Positions 29,801 to 35,011 of a stretch of DNA of 64,000 bases are shown here, in pieces. The notes below the pieces were generated by a model. The model was not told where the DNA came from. It was given only the letters and a program-made list of their open reading frames with translations, and did not search any database. Numbering within the stretch: position 1 is the stretch's first letter; each line of letters starts with the position of its first letter. The DNA is from Candidatus Peribacteria bacterium (GTDB lineage: Bacteria > Patescibacteriota > Gracilibacteria > UBA1369 > 2-02-FULL-48-14). The stretch is taken from NCBI GenBank assembly GCA_943357175.1, contig CALRGE010000006.1, positions 1 through 64,000 of the forward strand. Direction: 5' to 3'. A program made the translations under genes and the position numbers.

Positions 29801-30065
29801 CACTGATAAGGGAGGGATTAACGACGGTGATGAAATTGATCGATCAAGCGATCCACTTGATCAAGAAGATGATTTTCCTGATGCGAATCCACTCGATTTA
29901 GAAACTGCGGTTTACGCGGTTGAAGAAGCATGTAATTCTTGTCCATGTTATTCGTCAATTGACTATGAAGGAGATCTACAGAGCGGCGATACAATATTTG
30001 CTATAATCCAAGATGAGATTGGTAATGTACTTGGAAAAAGTAATGAATTAGAATTAACTGAATAA
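14817..30065 (+). CDS. Giant S-layer-like multidomain surface protein, 5082 aa
   Basis: An N-terminal signal peptide (~1-37, cleavage after VADA) directs export. Domains in order, with approximate residues: a region with LSGLVIVGDVPLPV (~160-175) that may be an alpha/beta domain; calcium-binding thrombospondin type-3 repeats (DNDGDGRVDEE type, ~310-420 and 500-530); an invasin-like Ig domain (~1232-1338); TSP3 repeats (~1547-1597); three SLH repeats (~1600-1805, with RGVIRGYTDGSFKPDNALTR); more TSP3 (~1808-1856); about four Ig-like domains (~1895-2325); FG-GAP/VCBS-type repeats (LDYNGDELDD, FNGDELDDLL, LNGDGYTDIV, ~2667-2810); and a DUF11-like domain (~2880-2990). After these come a hydrophobic Cys-containing part (~3140-3300), a helical/Pro-rich stretch (~3370-3900), three C-terminal SLH repeats (~4770-4970) and a last TSP3 block. 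SLH domains anchor proteins to cell-wall polymers; two sets in one chain are unusual. It heads a five-gene operon. Confidence 0.9.
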   Translation: MQKCTPWHIRLISSVIISSMLMGVAPVSEFIRVADAFTFQSDGGDLTEVHPGGGLTEIREVSSVETRYGLVAILVNSEVWEDTTSYQGLVSGYSASNTRIFERIQRYAADVQAAIPWTKTLIITVDEDESTVGIQKLLERLYFEGDPNDTDLTRLSGLVIVGDVPLPVVNKSGHRFISMMPYTDFDDPSYLVNETSQDFERNKVADNLQADIWHGVIVPPKSGDEGMEMLAEYFDKNNSFHAGDSDFSNFTKKTYIGDFVTEENTVNNVSFASYNRFLDHWEEIAYYRYTSSMLTEMYADMLASVESGDKVDNDGDGRVDEEAKNGKDDDGDDLTDEDIGDGFYEIDNDGDGEIDEDSGQDNNNDEDANPLYDDKFEDVPFYKDGTNDEDPPGDANGDGCPGACGKDDNGNSIDHDEDGFPTGMEMVNGWHWSKGKIPWANPKGVVKDPPFDQDIDNDADATAYFTSLFVDEDYRDLLALGLVTRADSSCYEGSTWHGEWDDDEDGLCDEDGSSEIIEATGFAYNDNDEDGIIDEDPAGMKPEGIFESLPDIQSKKVFEGLVSRYVEIFQQPLGVWNRIVDGTGRWGTRNEDAEGKVTNDYDSSVSLISKKDESVLQYLRAVNDNFEAEVKTMAEDLQQDIPLFGYEMLYGTITFDPVDEDSDPVTEDICDPLVNSSSDDACFMFVNQSTSDISTGNVFTWSLAPNAEQTFMYGTPYTEIDSVKDCSDLGGTYEDGGQFVKYSSLYSVSTADITDDAEIENYKGCLISNLAHAMDDPEQEICFPAIATEETSLRNGAKAFVDDPTTSEDEIKQTWAKSEQGYPACFELREMETYQIYNKVYGSDYSGDNSYLWNLSQLSKDDPKSEEEYEALVHEYYENAGHPTLRKAFNELMLYDKDGIKYSIAAMLKDAGFDTSSDDAMDLALSFNDSFNIDNPVDGVEEINIDVQRRYVEETSGFLTGGFTTDKNNAKKIPSVFEYIEPRNGTLNIQIADGATPNLPVDANRRISFMDKSETPQVLKYINLYRAETVEDVQAQIETLAASMEEVSGGNAYADDIRDFKLNEEQLTDALAWYHMNIDQKHKYLFTNYLGADPAITSKPSDGFEVSNIIVEGTPTQMDFSFNGAKPTEEDDLEYIYKTQALIDEALAAEASTEAESYDAISEVTNTTPIPLVEWMDEIIKWLSDIQDSVSSVGTFSGGDYCASATTDLAAVSAVNNTDSDGSGKPDVADNTKTITLTSEENNVLQSNGDSTYKVSVSARKSDGSANAEDSYTEVKLEIVSGDETLEVSGNDTMQLTAGVATFTLKSKDPGNFKIKATVTSSDDLSDSNSLSGTVTDKYVKVTTYTLSNLVSTGSGESSLGQNIDVLDYDDNIVATLDTITGDLTLDGAEAKLLEANADSSTSIAIQSSTGNIFATFYLIPATQKVSVGDGLDGVYVNAVDGIATTTTDGVSLEHNGVEMGFVNGMGQIAISDDYYLDFQNPGEINIFDPMKISDADGNTIFEVTIKVLDQTVNLVDAGTTISYFWPSPKKGRIVPAKNTAYAETVIPDTDGDSLDDLEEYAIGTDMEITDTDGDGYADGIEVFSGNDPLADGKKLFSDVGPTDESYADIVKLYLRGVIRGYTDGSFKPDNALTREEFLQVDLGGICVSCQKFSEEYKVLLLENYNTDPFPDTDINPELLYCVAEGKTREIVSGYASGENVGYFVPKQFISRAEATKVLVETAELAVASSEGVWYGAYVKSAQENHIFPSGRFTELDGDSPQDFSDWFDADQAANGEFKTWIEGYISREEFAMMASNLLAVKDCRAVDFDSEGLSDTEEDLIYNTDKYASDTDGGGVNDFDEVVRGTDPNDKSDDYATSSGDEGESSTTSSASSSVEDFEAQFGDYSHDAGVYGEGDTIVYETVTTSVDTSSTEVKVYTDLLAADGESIIYVKAEIRDQSGNVYTDDNSSVIKFTLSTADYSEIDSDSVKVSGGIAETVMTAKTVAGELTVEAKISDGSIPSQNSDVNVYAGVPVKTVVSADSTVLPSGGESLDDVRVTLYDAFGNIANYGFHTVTIESEGGIEVMDLYDEDEETEGYQITSSEGFVDFRIKSSLVEDISVIKASLLDGGDGGSLLKISSLEGMKIQLKTSQPYMVAGSATSQTVAIRVVDSMNKVVTGFQGEINLVPSDDKFGTFDAQTLDLVLGAGTVNITVGTLAGIASLIGTSPGFSAGSTNMTVKPADPYSIQLVKEDGGTNLKAAGKETFYADVYDEYGNLVSNDSTTAISLRKTDSTSEYGQLSTTSVTAKNGRAKFQVTASDVSGVLNLVASSAGLVAGSFGGNVNYSMDSDDFEAIEPQGLYTNLLGANYGDVTQSNYIGGYMTFNGRSQVVNTMIAAPKPKLELASVDANGKINIVDGESISQTVMGAGDTLPVKMTWRSFPDDVLQAQIFYVAPSSTDSITTTLVSTDESFEMVQKDADIYLREDDAGVVKVREDGQIELLDSNYNLSVNASAEQLSFIVYKTTEAVMQVDFTGEWTADVTMLASTYDIEEYAGLSPGIYLIPTTSNTGNFVTMPSGNSSADPIGLVLTDPTQELAEQMRPSLGYDSLDKAEDVGTVGYEGDNKNILLFAAGNTAGESNMYYTSEAGILLGDPSIRLEKNNTQNEAGFTEDIGKMVYANGKDITSLLKLDYNGDELDDVLIVYEDGQIDVLQNSKSANRLNNRGTVLYVENKIESVDKGDFNGDELDDLLIVTKTSCLADEMCLYIYENIGGGFVAHNLTLSEITSKPEQVKASDLNGDGYTDIVIMDVNLNLYIIWNNEGVLEEVEKINNFGLNVTEGDNLYSDLAVSYTGINSEAIILEVPSDEVAGQEYIDAIAGSSDYSLEGSDISGSKNVNFDIADQETVSDAIAATKTLADDNGGEVEVGDTLTYTITLLNNSSGIGLADIYIADSVSTRFEFSESLECDECDEALYIETGDSARPWAYGPISLSGGGSAVISYKVTVNDLPGMSMMIGDDLYNDYTNDDYPDIGLSPEGNDTGSMIIYYSNGEDSSGDFDRINYVEKEYSGADAEEETPTAVEDDAIDLTDADGDNVPDAFGEMDPDKGIKKTAGNKELMETVMHAKDFDGDGWYAKDEITADDTDLDDDGLNDSIDQWVITGVAAGASMLLDPEKTLDELGDSINELDTYVQAGAAIVEDVVATFFCNGGCIAMPSNIAFLAPGTFHMPLTGTSISPDDPGIPIFGIYPIPTPPVVCFFMACNKTSIFRFFIAPTTTLGIGVALCVSPQGIQGVCFAFTVPLLQMLGVCDAINGAISSAMSSATSFTASADTKVFSASVSASAGGDGGISSGVFTDYSPPIITNVNIQIPGFPAIFTDWWKKQKYEFFQMLDLPDITFIYPDPDSLKNAFQPDPSQPDLGLKTNILGLQKWLSIANSLPVVNIEPKVVNINYPFITPEEIELAKKDWEQWLVDAKAEWERFKAEFEPQIDKDLFGNIEEAWNENIAIMENNLAILEDYGHVPEDLLKIRNLHAYYAKVIICYLDAVLGFTAGYLGTNAERIEAWMEWVAQLKNIIKGWGAIIKLSGDFMNACDKCTNQRYSAFQIIASLFAFLPDIPVIEMPKWPDIVIDVSNIEAGVNLIWPDLKFVPQTIIIPKIPRVSLPTGSINLDFFLGYNIDLQLPTLPELNLDFEVPEMPTLSLPNLPDLPPPPAIPKIDATLKASLDIVSTVLKIICLIRSNFFPVQESALKTKIEEMTERSSSIVLPVDLKVTVSFPKISLDFVKEIDITTYLKIEPDITAVYDVVNMLGEKSNDFLGKILKDFNSATSGLAGDVQSWMDQLGDMNLDIEASAGASAEIDEDGVSAEKEAEGSVELETYNPAKSVAYQYKDAPLVAGNLAVLKSTFGDLTKQIKDWNDATPDKFELKAESIILAENDPLLHRYNDVIKNQNLDAKFLAQIKDSPLANVVTMRNKMIASVQQMDKGTQTLENMDGNNFMKYLAMESENERYGFVSDKTGPISSGSVKRFKDEVVESKDMKVELASEDETELSIQAPEAVNDGIYIYNAELGISQKLIKYTKESDSSISLLMFDIDNDSDEDIIYSMGGNVYIKENYTEEASLKYVSDDPVVYTVADLEPIAGNVNNFETGENSYQKASFAFDANGDSLGYQILLYDSLDAEESAPDENVKRMLLLNDSENDSAVFLDENGSEINAGGTLTADTDSALFESGELNVEIPAGVETTLATIRQSRIYVKSESGSASLHGGYLRTEIDSDGEIISDDSVRFQTLEDTNIKLIEETGTTSINLPALYTIDLPRGEGRTIRVESGKVLWIDLNETAEEQDLMENMEIYAEESVVLSGNGKTTLSITEGLDFELDEEELFVMDLLSSPTNPNAEVELENGAYYTNVKAIYAEGISTVSDNILLNPQICGDDSSPYPVLSNTEMDISVFTTASVSAANSFDSTSEIGEVYWDTDDTLDSDSNGVKNDDKDVEGETVDIGPYDDVNARIVTAYIADIVGNVSSATISVNVFVPEIILTSADTGEVLGTTDPSTANLPIHLIRDRDGELTELGEGYITDSAGEFMADDFNDSDLIDVYNQSDETIAQFNPDTKQLLVYNEAYEALALPSGTDWPARLVVSEIATGEIMASFIVVSDEDGGITEVDDDLEDVDLSSAENVHVHVLEDAENYEVTDDGFAAKDEFGVNEMLIRKNGNVTMYNSRFELKKRETDSLDDYLILDLYDDGVLELEFFIGSPSVVEIKNNQELELPDSEPLIAGSSSGEEEEEIAQQYFVDITSDDPLFEDIWKLVQRGILTGYVVDGLNYFEPDNDITRAEFTKIILSILCISPSDEAKVAPSVFNDILSTEDWYFPYTKESYIRDLITGYLGEVDANGQSPFKPNNTITRAEAAKIVLEALNMQEIITLPEDMSGEYWYSEYITVAQDFSEYLTAESGGTENYILTAEEAEDPSHIVTRYEFVEMSVRALNAYNCFDVDSDEDGLTDYEEENTYGTDPFSEDTDKGGINDGDEIDRSSDPLDQEDDFPDANPLDLETAVYAVEEACNSCPCYSSIDYEGDLQSGDTIFAIIQDEIGNVLGKSNELELTE

Positions 30066-30067
30066 AT

Positions 30068-30658
30068 ATGAAAAACATTCTCGTAATTTTTGCACTTATT
30101 GGATCTGTGGCCGGATTTAGTTTCGGTAGAACTCAGGTAATTTACGCTGAGGAAACTGAAGAAGCAGTAGATGAAGAAACAACGAGTACGGAAAACGAGG
30201 AAGATTTATTATGTGGGCGAAATATGTCTTCATCTGGAGATGTGGCTTTAGAAAATTATATTATTTTCCTTGATGAATATTTCAAACAGGTAGAACCTGC
30301 TAGTGAACAAATTGAAGATGGAATTACGAGATACAGATATTTTATTGAAGAAATTGAAGCAGCTTTTGAATTAAATTCAATTCCTGTCGGTGGTAAAACA
30401 ATTGAAAGGAATGTCGCTTCTTACGCATATTGTGAATCAATTCAAGATGAATATCTCTCTATTGGTAAAAACTTGTTGGCTGTATTTTCTGTAAATTCCG
30501 CAAACAGCAAACGTACTTATAAAGTTGTGGATGCCCTGAAAGCAATCAACACAAATATGTCTGATTTTTCACAAGAATACAGCGCGGTATTTCCGCAATT
30601 ATTTCAGAAAATGGATAACGCCCTGCCATGTTACGCAAAATCATGTACGACAAAATAA
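30068..30658 (+). CDS. Secreted helical protein, operon gene 2
   Basis: This protein has 196 aa with a signal peptide (MKNILVIFALIGSVAGFSFG..., cleavage near VIYA at ~27), then an acidic linker (EETEEAVDEETTSTENEED) and a mainly helical domain. Cysteines occur in LLCGRN, YAYCES and near the C-terminus (LPCYAKSCTTK). It starts two bases after the stop of the giant gene, and its end overlaps the next gene. No family is recognised. The context indicates a surface or periplasmic partner of the S-layer-like protein. The C-terminal cysteine recurs in the next three products. Confidence 0.75.
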   Translation: MKNILVIFALIGSVAGFSFGRTQVIYAEETEEAVDEETTSTENEEDLLCGRNMSSSGDVALENYIIFLDEYFKQVEPASEQIEDGITRYRYFIEEIEAAFELNSIPVGGKTIERNVASYAYCESIQDEYLSIGKNLLAVFSVNSANSKRTYKVVDALKAINTNMSDFSQEYSAVFPQLFQKMDNALPCYAKSCTTK

Positions 30659-31278
30659 TTCAGCACAAAACTTATATTTTTCTTTTTTCACTCGCTTTCG
30701 CGGGAGGGCTATACTTGCCAAAAAATTCACTTAATTCAGTGCAGGCCAGTACTTTTGATTATGACAATACTAAATATACTTTAGAGGAATCGGTTATCGC
30801 ATTTCACACACAAATGAACAAAACCACTAATGATTATTTGAAAAAACTTTTAAAAACGGCAACTCCAAATGTGGCTTTTGTAATTGATGGGTCAGAATGT
30901 AGTGATGATAATGTTTCAACATATTGTCTCGCTGTAGATTTGAATGCTGAACTACTTAAATTTGAAAAAGAAATTATCTCCAGGAAAGAAGCTTTTAAAG
31001 AGGAGGAGGATACTGCGACTTATACAATTGAGGATGCTGTAAAAAATACAGGAGCGAGAAGAAGCTTTATTGACGAAGAAATTATTGAAGCAAGGGCAAC
31101 GCTTGATTTAACACTCACGACTTATAATGAAATTCAAAGTGTCTATCCAATGCATAGGGAGCTTGTGACTTTGATCAAAAATCTGGAAACTTACAGATCA
31201 AATTTGGCTGATGTGCGAAGTATAGTTGAATATTATCCTGCAAAATTTAACGACGCTACAACCATTCAATGTAAATGA
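30628..31278 (+). CDS. Secreted helical protein, operon gene 3
   Basis: The frame starts with ATG at 30628 (216 aa, 31-bp overlap with the previous gene). An alternative ATG at 30643 would shorten the overlap to 16 bp. A signal sequence or membrane anchor covers YIFLFSLAFAGGLYLP, with a likely cut after VQA. The mature part is helical with two spaced cysteines (GSECSDDNVSTYCLAVD) and a stretch rich in Glu and Lys. The C-terminus is TTIQCK, with cysteine in the penultimate position. No family is recognised. It overlaps the next gene by 4 bp (ATGA), so it is in the same operon. Confidence 0.72.
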   Translation: MLRKIMYDKIIQHKTYIFLFSLAFAGGLYLPKNSLNSVQASTFDYDNTKYTLEESVIAFHTQMNKTTNDYLKKLLKTATPNVAFVIDGSECSDDNVSTYCLAVDLNAELLKFEKEIISRKEAFKEEEDTATYTIEDAVKNTGARRSFIDEEIIEARATLDLTLTTYNEIQSVYPMHRELVTLIKNLETYRSNLADVRSIVEYYPAKFNDATTIQCK

Positions 31279-32930
31279 GAAAAACTATTTTAACATTTTT
31301 GGGATTGATGCTTTCCACTGGAATTGGGATGGCTGTGTCGAGCAGTGAAGACATTATTACTCAACTTTTCAGTGACAATGATGTTTCGACTACCCTTTCA
31401 ACTGATTCAAGTGAACTTGCCGGTCTTTCAAATGGTGAAGATCCATTCAAGAATCTTTATCTATTCATGTATCAGAATGTTAAATTGGCGCCGAAAGAAG
31501 AAACTTTAAAAGTACTGGTGCAAAAATCTGACTATGCTTGGTATTCAGAGGATGATATTGCTGCAGTTGTTGCCGGGGATATATACCCATTAAAAGAGGC
31601 ACTCGGCTCAGGTGTTACACAAAGTATTTTAATTGAAACTTATGCACAAATACAAAATGACTATAATAATGAATTGCAGCTTCAAATTGACAATAGAGGA
31701 CTTATTTATGAAGCACTGGCAAAAGAAATTTTCTATAATAATGATTTAACCGATTCGGCATCGGTTGATATTCTCTACGACTTAGATCTAATTAATTTTT
31801 TATTATTTAATGAATATGTTCCCGAGACTGATCGAAGTGGAGATCCTGCTGTAGTACCAGCGAGTGAAGAGACAATCTTGGCGAGTGAAGAGACTGTTGA
31901 AAAACCAAAGTTGGCTAAAGTTAAAAGATCTACCGATACAAGTACAGTGGCTGTAAGTAGTGCCGTGACTGACATAATTTGTAGTATAGACACTGAGTTG
32001 AGTGATGCAATTACTGCATACGAAGAAGCAAATCCTGAACCTGTTGTGGAGGAAGTTGATGAGCCTACTGTTGTGGAAGAGGATGAAGATGCGCCGGAAC
32101 TAGATGAGCCTGAGGCTGATGCTGATGTGCCAGATTCAGAACCTGAAGCAGATGATTCGGATGAAGGTGAAGATGATTCCGGTGAAGATGCTGAAGAAGC
32201 ACCTGCGGAAGCAACTGTTGATGAGTTTGTAGCATCTCTTGGTGGTGCTGTTGGTAATTGGGATAGAGAACTCCCATGTGATGAAATTTTCTGTATAACC
32301 GTTGAATTAATCCCTGGTGAAACGGAAGATGATGATAACAGTTATGAAAAAACTGATGACTGTATTGCTTGTCATATAAGTTACATTAAACAAAAATTGG
32401 AAGAAACTTTAAGTAAGCCCGTTGCACCTAGTAAAGTTCCAATGAATAATTTTGAAGATGGCACATGTAAAGAAGCAGGGAATAAAATAAATTTAGATAT
32501 AAATGTTTATGCGATCAAAAAACCAATTTTCACTCCTGAAAATGATTCAACTCCTGACGCTTCAGCAAAAGCTGTAGAAGATTTAAAACAAGTTTTATAT
32601 AGCACAAATGCACTAACAACTCCTGAAGGTGTGACTGGTACAACACAGAGTCAGATTGAAACTGCTAGAATTTTAAATACTAGAGCTGGCTTAGATCAAG
32701 CAGATGTTGCAAAGCAAATAATAGCTGCAGATGAGGCTAGAAGGGCTGCTGTAAAAAAGACTCTTGATGATTTCGAATTTAAAGCTCGCGGTCAAGCTTC
32801 TCAAGATTTTGAAGATCAAATATTAGGTGAATTGGCTACTTTTAAATCTTATTTTAGTCAATTTTCAGAGTCCTTAAAATCGACACTTGCACCTCTTGAA
32901 TCTTTAGCCGGTAAAAAATATTGCGAATGA
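31275..32930 (+). CDS. Secreted acidic protein, operon gene 4
   Basis: This protein has 551 aa with an N-terminal signal (MRKTILTFLGLMLSTGIGMAV). A helical domain (~40-190) is followed by a very acidic, Pro/Glu/Asp-rich spacer (~250-315). A Cys-containing region (ELPCDEIFCITVELIPGE, DDCIACHISYI, DGTCKEAGN, ~325-405) and a C-terminal coiled-coil part end in GKKYCE. The CIACH motif looks like a c-type heme site (CxxCH), but a single motif in a non-cytochrome context may equally be a disulfide or metal site. It overlaps the previous gene by 4 bp, and its stop overlaps the start of the next. No family is recognised. Confidence 0.74.
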   Translation: MRKTILTFLGLMLSTGIGMAVSSSEDIITQLFSDNDVSTTLSTDSSELAGLSNGEDPFKNLYLFMYQNVKLAPKEETLKVLVQKSDYAWYSEDDIAAVVAGDIYPLKEALGSGVTQSILIETYAQIQNDYNNELQLQIDNRGLIYEALAKEIFYNNDLTDSASVDILYDLDLINFLLFNEYVPETDRSGDPAVVPASEETILASEETVEKPKLAKVKRSTDTSTVAVSSAVTDIICSIDTELSDAITAYEEANPEPVVEEVDEPTVVEEDEDAPELDEPEADADVPDSEPEADDSDEGEDDSGEDAEEAPAEATVDEFVASLGGAVGNWDRELPCDEIFCITVELIPGETEDDDNSYEKTDDCIACHISYIKQKLEETLSKPVAPSKVPMNNFEDGTCKEAGNKINLDINVYAIKKPIFTPENDSTPDASAKAVEDLKQVLYSTNALTTPEGVTGTTQSQIETARILNTRAGLDQADVAKQIIAADEARRAAVKKTLDDFEFKARGQASQDFEDQILGELATFKSYFSQFSESLKSTLAPLESLAGKKYCE

Positions 32931-33922
32931 AAAAATTGATTTTCATATTGGCGTTAACGATTGGGATATTTATTCCAATTAAAGTGAATGCAGCCGAGGA
33001 CGATATATTTGGATGTATAGATATATATTATAGTTATATAGGTACAGCCGTGTCGGAAAAAAGTCGTGGTGAAATTTTTAAGGATTTTACAAGAAGTTAC
33101 TGCCAAGTGAATGACTTAATTGCAATTAATGATCAGTTGGAAACATTGAGGGATACTTTCAAAACAGCCGCACAAAATTGCCAAGATACGAGTGAATATT
33201 CAAAAACATATACAAAACTTTTGATGGAACAATATTTCATTCGTAATATTCAGAAAATTCCGTCTGATCTAATTGGTGACGCGGAAGTTGAGAAAATTAA
33301 ATCTGAGAAAAAAAGAAAACTTGAGAAACTTGAAGATGAGATGAATAAACTATTTGTCATTCAAGAAAATCGAGTTGGAGAAGAAGATTTCGCTGCATAT
33401 TATGAGGAATGGTCAGCTAAATATGATGATTCAATAATTAAATATGCACATTGTGATGAGGGGCCATGGGCAGAACTAACAACAACTTGGAATGATTTTA
33501 TTGATAAAATGAAAAGTATAAAAGTTAAACCGGAACCAGTTGAATTTGAGGTACCTAAGAATAATAATCAACCATTCACAGAAAATATCAGTAAAAATAT
33601 TATTGAATATATGGAGAAATTTGCTGAAGACTATAAAATTTCAATTACTCCAGAGCAAAAAGTTAGTGATGTTGTTGGTGCTACTTTTCAAGATGTACTG
33701 AAGACACTTGGTGAAAGCAGTGAAGTATATGATGCAGAGATTGAAAATGCTGACCGTCTTGCAAAATATCGAGTTCTATACGCTGAGGGAGGAGCTAGAG
33801 TTTCTTCAAATTTCCAAACCGTCGTTCAAGATCTAAATAAGATCATTACAGACAGCAACAATGTAGAGTTCAAAGATATCAAAAAAAGAGTGGATCAAGT
33901 TAAAGAGAAGCAGTGCAAGTAA
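32927..33922 (+). CDS. Secreted helical protein, operon gene 5
   Basis: The ATG at 32927 overlaps the previous stop (ATGA). A TTG six bases upstream is less likely. The product has 331 aa with a signal peptide (MKKLIFILALTIGIFIPIKVNA). The mature domain is helical, with cysteines in FGCIDIYY, RSYCQVN, QNCQDTS and AHCDEG, and ends KEKQCK, again with cysteine second to last. A charged stretch, EKIKSEKKRKLEKLEDEMNK, is a likely coiled coil. It is the last gene of the operon. I see no clear hairpin terminator in the four bases before the minus-strand gene ends at 33926. No family is recognised. Confidence 0.75.
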   Translation: MKKLIFILALTIGIFIPIKVNAAEDDIFGCIDIYYSYIGTAVSEKSRGEIFKDFTRSYCQVNDLIAINDQLETLRDTFKTAAQNCQDTSEYSKTYTKLLMEQYFIRNIQKIPSDLIGDAEVEKIKSEKKRKLEKLEDEMNKLFVIQENRVGEEDFAAYYEEWSAKYDDSIIKYAHCDEGPWAELTTTWNDFIDKMKSIKVKPEPVEFEVPKNNNQPFTENISKNIIEYMEKFAEDYKISITPEQKVSDVVGATFQDVLKTLGESSEVYDAEIENADRLAKYRVLYAEGGARVSSNFQTVVQDLNKIITDSNNVEFKDIKKRVDQVKEKQCK

Positions 33923-33925
33923 TAT

Positions 33926-34096
33926 TTATCTAGATAGCAAAGAGAAGAATGTGTGTTTTGCTTTGCCGAATTTGTTTTTAACTTTCAATTCTACTTCAAC
34001 GTTGTTTCTTGATTCCTGGAGCTCGACCATACAATATGGGCACAGTTCTTTTTTTAGCGAGATAAGCTTGCCGCAGGAGAAACAATTTATGAGCAT
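33926..34096 (-). CDS. Small zinc-ribbon protein, 56 aa
   Basis: This short protein reads MLINCFSCGKLISLKKELCP and continues YCMVELQ. The CxxC...CPYC pattern (Cys5, Cys8, Cys19, Cys22) is a compact zinc ribbon. The rest is basic (NKFGKAKHTFFSLLSR), which would suit nucleic-acid or protein contact. It starts 22 bp downstream of the stop of the HTH gene on the same strand, so the two probably form a mini operon. It is convergent with the end of the S-layer operon with a 3-bp gap. It has no recognised family beyond the ribbon. Confidence 0.6.
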   Translation of the reverse strand: MLINCFSCGKLISLKKELCPYCMVELQESRNNVEVELKVKNKFGKAKHTFFSLLSR

Positions 34097-34118
34097 GTGG
34101 TGGAGTGAATGGTGGAAA

Positions 34119-34286
34119 TCAATTCGTTTCGTTGTCCGAGAGAAAATCTGAGAGGTCTACTTCCCTAATACGGTAGACTCTTCCGATTTTGATGCTTTTT
34201 AGTTTTTTATTTTTAATGAACTTTAACACCGTGAGGTGGTGAAGCTGCAGATTCTCCGCGACTTGTTCCGGCGTGAGGAGCCGCAT
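34119..34286 (-). CDS. Excisionase-family helix-turn-helix protein, 55 aa
   Basis: This short protein is a MerR-like 'excisionase/HTH_17' domain: MRLLTPEQVAENLQLHHLTV, a recognition helix (VLKFIKNKKLKSIKIG), then GRVYRIREVDLSDFL, the wing that ends such domains. All conserved positions of the family (L.T..EvA..L.....TV...i..g.L...kig...Ri...dl..fl) are met. Such proteins act as DNA-binding adaptors or excisionases. The intergenic region upstream holds repeated TATTAAA motifs (34426-34522) that it could bind. The protein may be a solitary regulator or a relic of an integrated element; no integrase is nearby. Confidence 0.72.
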   Translation of the reverse strand: MRLLTPEQVAENLQLHHLTVLKFIKNKKLKSIKIGRVYRIREVDLSDFLSDNETN

Positions 34287-34425
34287 CTTTATATCCACTT
34301 AATCTTGTTTAAGTTTTCTATACTTTAGTCTGCTCTTTTTAATTTAGCAAATGTTTTATTAGCTTTTAGTTAATAGGTTTAATTGTGATAGATTTAATTT
34401 TGTTTTATGGATGTATTTTATGCTT

Positions 34426-34522
34426 TATTAAAGTTTGTTATATTTTACTGAGTTCTATTAAAGTTATATATAGATGTTTGCTAAATCCTATTAAATATGG
34501 TATTATATTAGAGTTATTAAAA
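34426..34522. promoter_or_regulatory. Repeated TATTAAAG motifs in an AT-rich divergent region
   Basis: TATTAAA(G/A/T) occurs at 34426-34433, 34456-34463, 34489-34495 and 34515-34522, with start-to-start distances of 30, 33 and 26 bp (about three helical turns). The region lies between the divergent HTH gene and the unknown plus-strand gene, next to a TATTAT box at 34501-34506. It looks like an operator array. In an AT-rich region some repeats could be chance. Confidence 0.4.
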
Positions 34523-34526
34523 CTCT

Positions 34527-34985
34527 ATGGGAAATATCGATAAAAAATTATTAAAAGAACGCATAGACTCTGCAAGCCCAGAGGAGTTAAGAGCAATTGC
34601 AGATATTTTAAAAATTCAATCTGATAGTAAAGATGCAGTTGATTCTATAGTTAATGATGAAAAATCAAGTTTTGGAATAAAAATAGATTCAATACAAGTG
34701 CCTAAAGGTGAACTCATGTTAAATGGCAAAGATGTCGGCACAATTGAAATGTATCGGAATAAAAATTTACTTCTTATACAAATAGATGGCTTTACTCCAC
34801 CATTTTATACAGTCCAGAATGGAAATGTTGCGCCTTCTGATGCAAGTTTACAGGGATTTCATGGTGAAGATCGAACATTTATTCGTTCGCTAACTCAATT
34901 CTTAAATCATTCTAATAAGAATATGAGGTGGCGTGAAATTAGTGATGAGGATTGGCAAATGATATTAGCAAGTCAGAAGAAATAA
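34527..34985 (+). CDS. Unknown protein, 152 aa
   Basis: This 152-aa protein starts MGNIDKKLLKERIDSASPEE. It has an N-terminal helical part and a beta-rich middle (KGELMLNGKDVGTIEMYRNKNLLLIQIDGF). The C-terminal segment is GEDRTFIRSLTQFLNHS followed by MRWREISDEDWQMIL. There is no signal peptide and no membrane segment. No family is recognised. It sits alone on the plus strand behind the AT-rich repeat region and is convergent with uvrA after 26 bp. Its control may be tied to the divergent HTH gene. Confidence 0.65.
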   Translation: MGNIDKKLLKERIDSASPEELRAIADILKIQSDSKDAVDSIVNDEKSSFGIKIDSIQVPKGELMLNGKDVGTIEMYRNKNLLLIQIDGFTPPFYTVQNGNVAPSDASLQGFHGEDRTFIRSLTQFLNHSNKNMRWREISDEDWQMILASQKK

Positions 34986-35011
34986 TAAGGTGAATAGTGG
35001 ATTGTATAATC

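Noticed and set aside
32341..32376. CxxCH heme-binding site in the 551-aa secreted protein
   Set aside because: It is a single CIACH motif without any other cytochrome feature or cytochrome maturation genes nearby; a disulfide is equally likely.
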